From Diphasiastrum complanatum (lineage: Eukaryota; Streptophyta; Lycopodiopsida; Lycopodiales; Lycopodiaceae), in the NCBI GenBank assembly GCA_029204225.1, contig CM055092.1, positions 82,407,543 to 82,471,542 of the forward strand: a stretch of 64,000 bases of DNA, given 5' to 3'. Positions 51,953 through 64,000 of this stretch are shown piece by piece (the stretch's first letter is position 1; every line of letters starts with the position of its first letter). The translations under genes were made by a program, and so were the position numbers. A model generated the notes under the pieces. It saw only the letters and a list, made by a program, of their open reading frames with translations. It did not search any database and was not told the origin of the DNA.

Positions 51953-53112
51953 GCACTTGATCTTTGTGGAAAATTGTTCTCCCTTGCATTCTTGAACTTG
52001 ACAAAGACATCATACACTTCATCCTTGCTCTTTTGTAGATAGATCCAACAAAATCTACTAAAATCATCAATGAATGTTACATACATCTTAGCTCCACTAT
52101 TGTTAATTGTAGTAAATCCATGAATATCTGAATGTACAAGTTGAAAAGGCTTTGTAGATCTAGAAATAGATCTAGTATAAGGTAGTCTATGTGACTTAGA
52201 CAAAGCACAAGACTCACAAACATGCTTGTCATTACTTAAGGAGCTTGGAAGACCAATCACAACCTTCTTCCTTGCCATTACCTCCAATGACTTGAAGTTG
52301 AGGTGTCCCATCCTTTTGTGCCAAACCTCTTGAATAGAAATTTGCTCCCTTGCAACACATCCAACTTGGTTAGCAATAACACAAGCATCAAGTTTGAACA
52401 ACTTCCCTTGCCTTTTACCTTTTCCAATCAAGACATCCTTCCTTTTGATCAAACAAGCATCTCCATCAAACTCCACCTTGAGGCCCTTAATTAGCATTTG
52501 ACTCACACTAAGAAAATTCTTGGTAATATATGGAATAAACAAGACATCCTCCAAATGAACATTCCTATTTGTAGAGAGAGAAATAGGAATTGTGCCAATC
52601 CCTTTGATTGCACACTCACCATCATTGGCCGTGTAGATCACCCTCTTGTCATCTCCATATGCCAACAAAGAAGTGAAATACTCTTTGTGAAAGGTCATGT
52701 GTAAACTTGCTCCACTATCAATCCACCAAGGATCTAGATCTCCATCATTAGCAAGCATACATGAAGACATCACAAAAGTATCATCATTTGCATCTTGCAC
52801 ATCCAAACCATCCTCATCAAGAGTAAGATTACCTTGCTTGTCTCCTTGATCTCTCTTCTTCTTGCAGCACTCACTTGCAAAGTGTCCTTTGATGCCACAA
52901 TCGAAGCATTTGAGCTTTGATCTATCCTTCTTTTTGCCACTTGAAGAAGCATCCACTTGATCTTGCCCTTTAGACCACTTGCTTTTGGTTTTGCCCTTGA
53001 ATTTGCCCTTTGTGAACATAGCATCCTCTTGAAGTGTCGATGTAGATCCACCTCTTGCTTGAAGCCTATATTCCTCATTGATCAAGATCTCTTGAAGATC
53101 CATCAAACTTGT
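51949..53112 (-). CDS. Copia gag C-terminus, protease and integrase N-terminus (family E copy 1)
   Basis: Minus strand, 388 codons open, the longest coding frame in the window. It begins TSLMDLQEILINEEYRLQARG, the end of the capsid region, so gag is cut at its 5' side at 53112. Then come a basic hinge, the CFDCGIKGHFASEC knuckle, WWIDSGASLHMTFHKEYFTS (protease, Asp intact), LEDVLFIPYITKNFLSVSQML, WHKRMGHLNFKSLE with CESCALSKSHRLPY, LVHSDIHGFTT and TFIDDFSRFCWIYL. One frameshift at about 51955 separates it from the rest of integrase. Confidence 0.9.
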   Translation of the reverse strand, partial: TSLMDLQEILINEEYRLQARGGSTSTLQEDAMFTKGKFKGKTKSKWSKGQDQVDASSSGKKKDRSKLKCFDCGIKGHFASECCKKKRDQGDKQGNLTLDEDGLDVQDANDDTFVMSSCMLANDGDLDPWWIDSGASLHMTFHKEYFTSLLAYGDDKRVIYTANDGECAIKGIGTIPISLSTNRNVHLEDVLFIPYITKNFLSVSQMLIKGLKVEFDGDACLIKRKDVLIGKGKRQGKLFKLDACVIANQVGCVAREQISIQEVWHKRMGHLNFKSLEVMARKKVVIGLPSSLSNDKHVCESCALSKSHRLPYTRSISRSTKPFQLVHSDIHGFTTINNSGAKMYVTFIDDFSRFCWIYLQKSKDEVYDVFVKFKNARENNFPQRSSA

Positions 53113-53114
53113 CA

Positions 53115-53965
53115 ATCACTACTTGTTGCAGCATAATTTCACTTCTTGCTCCACAGACTCTAATGTATATCTCAAACGTAAAGGGTCAAGCTATGTAATA
53201 ATAGCATTATACGTTGATGATTCCTTAATTAGCAGAAATTCAAATTAGTTATTACAAGAAACCAAATCTCTGCTTTCATCAAAATTTGAGATGACTGATT
53301 TAGGCCCAGTTTGTTACCTTCTCGGTATGGAGATCAGCAGAGATCACGCAAGTAGAAGGATCACCATAAGCCAATAGTCATATCTAATCAATGTACTTCG
53401 CAGATATGGCATGGAGGACTACAAGCCCATAGACACACCTATGGATCCAGGATCTCAGCTGTCCAAACACATGTGTCCCATAACTCAAGCAGATCAACAA
53501 GAATTGTGCTGGTATCCTTATCAGTCCATCATAGATTCTATAATGTATTCTATGATTTGCACACGACCTGATCTAGCATATGCAGTAAGCACACTGTCTC
53601 AATACATGTCCAATCCAGACTTACAGCATTGGAAAGCTTTGCAAAGAGTACTGAGGTACATTCAAGCTTCAAAGCACTATGCTTTGAGCTACAATAGTAA
53701 TACAGAAGCTGCACTCACACTGATCACATATTCAGATTCAGACTGGGTAGGAGATGTGGATACCAAAAAATCCACATCAAGTTATATTTGTTTCCTTGCA
53801 GGAGGACCCATTTCATGGAATAGCAGAAAGCAAAAATACATTTCGTTGTCCTCTACAGAATCCAAATATGTTGCAGCTACATCAACATCCCTTCACCCTC
53901 CTTCTACTCTCAAAGAATTCTATCTCTTAGAATCAGTTTGCAAAATTAGACTCAAAGTGAATTAG
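53115..53965 (+). pseudogene. Copia RT tail and RNase H (family D, plus half)
   Basis: Plus strand. From 53115: SCSTDSNVYLKRKGSSYVII and ALYVDDSLISR with an intact YVDD at 53210-53221, then KFEMTDLGPVCYLLGMEISRD. From 53411, 184 codons: YKPIDTPMDPGSQLSK, SIMYSMICTRPDLAYAVSTL, LQHWKALQRVLRYIQASKHY, YSDSDWVGDVDTKKSTSSYI, WNSRKQKYISLSSTESKYVAA. The end is cut short: RNase H motifs HSRSKHIE and FTK are missing, and the frame stops at 53965. Same family as the minus half at 47045-50225, but in opposite orientation. Confidence 0.88.
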
Positions 53966-54215
53966 GCAGAACCACAAAGTCATTGCCTGATTATGGTCTG
54001 ACCAAAGGAAACCGTTAAAACATTGTTTACGGAGAAGCATGACTCAAAACTGCAAGAAACCACAAACCACAAGAGAGTCGTTAAAACCTGTAAGTTACCA
54101 TCTATGAGCACTTGCGGAATCCCGTCGACCATCGCAAGTGACCTTCTTATGACCTCCTACAAATGACCAGAGTCACTTCTCCTCAACCATTTTTAAACAT
54201 AAGCTACCTACTTAC
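53966..54215 (+). other. Untranslated region or LTR start of family D
   Basis: Between the RNase H stop and the part that matches the other family D LTR. The LTR start (TGT..) probably lies here but cannot be fixed, because the sister LTR is truncated at this side. Confidence 0.5.
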
Positions 54216-55275
<1,060 letters not shown>

Positions 55276-56957
55276 TATCGGAACGACATAAGTTGCCTGA
55301 GTGGACAAGGCCATGCCTACTGAACCAGAACTTGAAGTGCTGACATCCAAAGAGCTAGCAGCTGTAGCTATCGCTTGTCTTCATTGTTGGGACTGTTAGA
55401 GTAGGGCCTCCTACTGTCAGAATCTCCTTTGGGACTTGAGATAATTTCAGGCTCCCTCTGGATTCAGCATACTCTGTCCCTATATCACTGGATAAGATAT
55501 CAGGAGAGATGTTGTCTGTTAGCCGATTTTTTGACATGATAAATCGGGCTAAACTAGAGAAGAAATGACATGTTATTTCATCAAATATGATACTTAGTGT
55601 GACCGGCAAGCATTTTGGCTCGTATAGCCATAGCCGAAGGGGTCCCAGTCCACCCAAAATGGACTATCGCGAGGCTTGATAAGTAAATCCGCCTTAGAAA
55701 TGGCTGTGTAATTTCTATTTTGATCCATAATCTTACCAATTTTTTGTTGGATTGCCAATGTAACCGAATTTTATATTAATATAATATGATGTTTGAGACT
55801 TTTTTTCAGGTTCTCCTTTCATCCAGCCTATGTGAAAATCAGAGACTGGCCATTATTTTCGAGCACCTAGATATTTGGAAAATGTCAAGAATTTTTTACA
55901 AAGACCAACATTCTTCTCCAACCGATCTTTTTGGACCAAAAATGTCAATTTAAAGCCGAATGAAAAATACCATCACCAAAAAATTGGGCACTACAAGTAT
56001 CAAATGTCACACTAGGACAATGGGCCAGGGGACCAAAATGGGCAAAACCTTCATACTTAAGGAAGTACCTAAATGCATAAGGCCACCCAAAGATCAATGA
56101 TCAAGAAGGACCGGAAAAATGTCAAAGACCGTCTGAATTTAAGAGGATGCCGACAAAATGTGAAATACTGAGCATAAGACCTTGACTCATGTTGACAAAT
56201 GGGACATTTCTATTGAATGAGAGCATTGACCCACATGGGCCATGTACTTTGGTCATGGGTGCCCATGTGGCCCTATCCACACTCTTCAATGCCATTTAAG
56301 AGTCCACATGGCACAAAGCCAAAAAGTCTAAATGAACCCTTGAAAATGAAATGTTGAATGGTCAAAGGGTAGGATGAAATGAAAAATCGAAAGGTCCGTT
56401 GACGGATATACATGCATGGCCAGCCTCACGCAAACAGAACTAGATCGAGAACCAGCTCTGTTTTTTCATATCATTATGCTTTCATGTTTGTTTTATCGCG
56501 TAGCCTTGCAGAGGTGCGATGGTGATATTCCTTCTTTACGTAATTTGTTGAGGGTGATGGTGACCAACTCTCCTTTCATGAGAGCCGAAAGGATCGTGGA
56601 ACTGATCGTTGTGTTTGAGAATTTCTTGAGTTGATCTGTCAAAATCACTGTCGCAGAGCCAACACACATCAAAGATGGAGAGTGTGGTAGATTTCAATGT
56701 GTTCATGGAGAGATATGTAGCTGAAGGCATCTCATTTACTTTGAGTAATGTCAGTACTGTTGAATATCATGTTTCCTAGAGTATTGATCACCCAAGTGCG
56801 TAAGAGCTTCAGGGGAATGGTACTTTGATTATGAGAACGATGGATTAACGGTTAAGTCTACTCCTGCTCAAGAGCTGATATGGGTAGAGTCTCAAAGCTC
56901 CAAAATTTGATTGACCAGCGTTGTTGCATTACTACTTTGATTAAGATTTGTGGAGGC
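55276..56957. other. No gene recognised
   Basis: 1.7 kb between the family D LTR and the large element on the right. A minus-strand frame of 100 codons (55355-55657) and a plus-strand frame of 72 codons (56416-56634) show no motif I know. The word AAAATGTCAA recurs several times between 55870 and 56130. Confidence 0.4.
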
Positions 56958-60386
<3,429 letters not shown>

Positions 60387-62129
60387 TTATGCTCGTATGT
60401 AGTTATCTTTTTCTGAGTTTATAAAATTTTGATAGAGTATTATAATTATAAATGATAACATAATACTATATTGATATGGTAATACATCCAAAGATTCATT
60501 TACCATATATTTATTAAAAATATTTTCATTCAGTTCCTTTTTAGTAGATATGTCATTGATCGATTTATCATGTATAACATTTTGATCCACAAGTGTGACC
60601 ATTAATTTATCATCGATTGATATTTCAATATCCGTACCATATAATGGATTAATATAATCATTACTCCAATGGCTAAACTCTTGAAAAACATGTTCATTTG
60701 TATTCTTGGTACAAATCTCATTATCATATATTGAATTTATTTGTTTAGAATCTTCTATTTCTCTTTCATTTTGGCTTTCCACATTAGTTTCTTCATATAG
60801 CTCATTATTAATCAGCTTCAAAGATGAGTGATCCAACTTGGATAATTCTAATTCTCTTAGCATTAACTCTTCATCATATTCATGAAAAACCTGTAACTCA
60901 TCCATCTTAGATGATAAATCCTTTTGATCTTTTTTCGAATCAGATGAGCTATCATTTTTTTCCTTGGGAATAATGAAATTTATCTCTTGACCTTGCAACC
61001 TTTCATCGATGTCACTCGTATTGGAAGTAATGATTTCTTTATGAATTCTTTTTCTCCAACAAAACTATCTGCAATTTCTTGATCATTCACTAATAATGGT
61101 AATATTTGACTTTCAGGTTGTAATATCCATATGTCATTTGGTAGCATTTCTTCCTTTCAAAAGACATTGACTTTGCAACAAGTTAGAATCAACCAAATTT
61201 GATTGACCTTCTTGTTCTACTTCCTCAATAGATTTATCAATTGTAGCATCATATATATTTTCCAATTTTTCATTATCATTATATAAAGACTCCATCGGTT
61301 CAAAGTATACATCAATAGAATGCACCACATCCTGAGTATCTTTACAACAATTGTTTTCTTCAATGATAACATTAACTTCATTTGATTGATCAATCTTATA
61401 ATCATACTCAAGATTTTTACTAAATTCTTCTTGCAACATGGTATTTTCTTTAACTTTAAAAAGCTGATTTGTTTGAATAGGATCATCAAAATAACATGAT
61501 TCATTTTTTGTAAGAAATTTAAAAATAGATGATACTCTAGCATAGTAGGAAGGGATTCCTACATCAAATTCATTCAAGGATCTATCTATCCAACTCTTCT
61601 TATCAAGTTCTTCTATTTCTGTCATTATTTTATCAGCATGTTCTAATGCAACTGCCCTTGAGATAGCTTCCTCAAAAGTCTTAGGAGCTTTTGAGAGAAT
61701 ACCATATGCCATGTCATTAGGCAAATCTGATATAAACCAAGATAAGAAAAACTCTTCTCCTAGTCTTTCACTTAATCTTTTAGCCAAACAATTGATTCTA
61801 TCAACAAAGCTTTTGATAGATTCATTTTGTTTCAATTTAATTTCATTTAGTAATTTGATAATATCAGAAGAGTAATTCCATCTTCTAAACTTATCCAAGA
61901 AACTTGTTTTAAGTTTTGTCCAATTGCAAATTTTCTTTTGATTCAATACAGAATACAATTCAAGAGCAACATTATCCAATGTTACTAGAAATAATCTAAA
62001 CATATCATCATCTTCTTCTTCGTAATTTTGTCTACACACATTTAGGAACCTTTGAATATGTAAATCTGCATCTTCATCTTCATTTCCATTAAAACTGGGT
62101 AGACTGGCACTTTCTTCATCCATTGACAT
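60387..62129 (-). pseudogene. Retrotransposon gag-like gene with long acidic tail, no zinc knuckle
   Basis: Minus strand. From 62129: MSMDEESASLPSFNGNEDED, LHIQRFLNVCRQNYEEED, MFRLFLVTLDNVALELYSVL, CNWTKLKTSFLDKFR, LNEIKLKQNESIKSFVDRIN, LSWFISDLPNDMAYGILSKA and TFEEAISRAVALEHADKI, the Retrotrans_gag capsid core (about residues 20-175). The rest of the 331 codons is acidic. After two apparent frameshifts (61000-61135) a 203-codon frame follows, also acidic, with a hydrophobic stretch near its end. There is no CX2CX4HX4C. It lies between two direct LTRs and is the only coding sequence of the element. Confidence 0.75.
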
Positions 62130-62901
62130 TGTTTTTTTTTTTTTGGTTTTATTTATTTTTTATTTTTTATATGCTCTATTGGATTGTTGTGAAATGACTT
62201 TTACATAGATGACTTTGGTAATAATTGTTGATTTCAATTTTTCAATGGACTTACTTAGTTTGTAATACTTATAGCTTTTTTAGCTAGTTCTCTTCATCTT
62301 TCATTTCTAAGTGTTTTTTTCTTCTTCTTTTTCCACAAATTTTTTTTTTCTTCTTTTTGTTTATCAAGTATGAATAACACTCATTCAAGACATGCAATTT
62401 CGATACAATCCTCTTGAGTGACTTTCCTTGTCTACTTCAAGATGGCACCCACTAGGCTAGGATGGTGGGGCTAGGCTTCACACCTACACCTCTCTATCCA
62501 ACACTATACCTTACTTCTTCTACAAATCTTGAAACTGTTGTACTACTCAATCATGAAAACATTCAATCTTGCTCACACATCTCACAAATATCACCAAGTC
62601 CAAAGAACAATTTTCATCACACAATACCATCATGATCAAAAGTTACAATCATTCATTTTTCATCTATACAATCATTAAATAATGATTGTCCATTCAAAAT
62701 CAAAACACATATAAAGGATTTCACGAGGTCAATTCCATGTGGAATATTCAATTTTTTTTTCTTCTTCTTTTTCATCAAGATGTATGTTTCCCTTTCGTAT
62801 TTGTCCAATTTCTTTCACATTAGGAGCATTGTAAACCTTTTAAATCCTCTATGGCAGTATATTGAACTAGAATACCACTAGAGTATCTGGCTTTCATGAA
62901 T
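62130..62901 (-). other. Leader of the gag-only element
   Basis: AT-rich untranslated DNA between the primer site and gag, with T runs. No other feature. Confidence 0.6.
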
Positions 62902-62923
62902 CTAAATCCCATTGTGGTCGCCA
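62902..62923 (-). promoter_or_regulatory. Primer-binding site of the gag-only element
   Basis: Minus strand TGGCGACCACAATGGGATTT. It begins TGGCGAC like the primer sites of several plant gypsy lineages and lies 7 bases inside the LTR edge at 62931. The tRNA is not certain (Arg type is my guess). Confidence 0.65.
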
Positions 62924-62930
62924 TAAAACA

Positions 62931-63947
62931 TGTGGTACGTTTGGTGTGTTGCTTAATACTGTTCATAACACTATAGTGGGGTTTTGGTATGATTATGAAG
63001 CCAGTCATTGGATTTTAGTTCTGATATTGCCATAGATTATACTAGAAGGTAATGTAAGTTTGAATCCATTCACCACATAAGTAATCCATCTCAAATATTC
63101 TTTTCAATGATTTAATGTTTCCCATTTACTAATTTCTGTATTCTCTCCAATCAAGCAAACTTAATTCGATTTAATCTTTGATGCAATTGTCATGATCTAT
63201 CTACGAAAGCTTGACCATCTTTTTCAATGGTTTTGTCATGATAATGTATGTGGTTTTGGAAATATATAATATATATATATAGTTCTAATGGTGTTTTCCA
63301 ACCACGTCGAGCCATAGCTTCTCCATGTTTTTCAATGGATTAGCAACATGTGATTTATTATGCTTGTAAATTGCAATTATGTTTGTTAAGCATATGGAAT
63401 ATTCTGTGAAAACAAAACAAAATCTAAATATTTCTCATATTGACTGTGTTTTACCTCAAACAGTAAATCAGTGAATTATTACTGACTATAAAATTATAAT
63501 TCTTACTGCAGAAGGTAAATCTCTTACTGCATTGCACATTTAGTATAAATAGACTAATCAGATTCCCATTCTTTAATTCCATTCATAGCCATAAAATAAT
63601 GTTTACTCATCTTCTATATGTATTATGAAGTGATTCAGGACATGAATAAAAACATAGATGAGCAATGAAAATCACCTCAGTCTTTTTACTTCTGACTTAA
63701 GTTTCAAGGAATGTCTTTCAGTTAAGGTCAGGTCTTCAACAGGTATTGACTTTATGATTCCCCTTCTAAAATTTTCCAAACATAGTTTTAACTTCATGAA
63801 TTGCCTCTTTCAAGATAACTTGGACGAGTCATCTCTTCCATTTTCCTGTGAATAATCCAGGGATAGATCGAGAGATAGGAAGAAAAGAGATAAGGGAGGT
63901 GGATCGCGGGTATGAGAGAGAAAGGAAGGGGGGAGGAAGGACGCAAC

Positions 63948-64000
<53 letters not shown>
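62931..64000 (-). mobile_element. Right (5') LTR of the gag-only element, cut by window end
   Basis: Direct repeat of 56958-58085. Shared sequence runs from TGTGGTACGTTTG through a TA run (63266-63280) to the GA tract. Differences include a shorter TA run and a small deletion near 63520. Right edge not in the window. Confidence 0.88.

Noticed and set aside
52498-52704. Plus-strand frames inside family E (also 44430-44630, 51771-51995, 43701-43883)
   Set aside because: They recur only because the copia sequence recurs; all are antisense to gag-pol.

Overview
This is a plant nuclear window with no intact host gene. It is a graveyard of LTR retrotransposons (Ty1-copia, Ty3-gypsy and non-autonomous derivatives), mixed with long GA/CT and TA/CA microsatellites, minisatellites, foldback sequences and a telomere-like block. 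The organism is a land plant with a large, repeat-rich genome. The copia elements use tRNA-iMet primer sites, the satellite is CCCTAAA-like (plant type), and there is a broken PLS-type PPR gene whose wording (LEK..EIHAKIVDS, YGKCGSL.DARN.F) resembles the expanded PPR families of ferns and other non-flowering plants. Fern or gymnosperm is my inference, not a demonstrated fact.

Layout. 0-6 kb: two plus-strand copia remnants with 3' LTRs, one LTR (5042-5958) full length. 6-8.6 kb: a minus-strand gypsy LTR, primer site and pol, with a gag fragment beyond the LTR. 10.1-12.7 kb: a minus-strand copia derivative between two LTR copies. 12.9-13.2 kb: CACTA transposase fragment. 14.1-14.8 kb: PPR pseudogene. 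15-16 kb: GA tract and a nested foldback repeat. 16.4-16.9 kb: small heat-shock protein pseudogene with one apparent GC-AG intron. 17.3-21.3 kb: unresolved sequence and a gypsy gag with zinc knuckles. 22-26.5 kb: tandem and minisatellite repeats. 27.5-34.8 kb: a minus-strand copia element with a complete 3.74 kb non-autonomous LTR element (30252-33994) nested in its 5' leader. 34.8-38.15 kb: a plus-strand copia ending in a 1.2 kb LTR. 38.15-41.6 kb: two fused minus-strand copia fragments. 41.6-42.86 kb: degenerate telomere-like block. 43.3-55.3 kb: copia family E copies, a gypsy fragment, and two halves of another copia family (D) lying in opposite orientations. 57-64 kb: a large LTR element whose only recognised coding sequence is a degenerate gag; its second LTR runs off the window.

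Nothing forms an operon or host pathway. The regulatory sequence I can support belongs to the elements (LTR TATA boxes, primer-binding sites, polypurine tracts). The best leads for something new are: the nested LTR element with AGTT...AACT termini, a perfect 5-bp target duplication and no coding capacity; the gag-only giant element; a shared non-retroviral block that replaces reverse transcriptase in two copies of one copia family; the precise insertion of a GA microsatellite into an LTR between 5-bp duplications; and the telomere-like block next to a copia gag.
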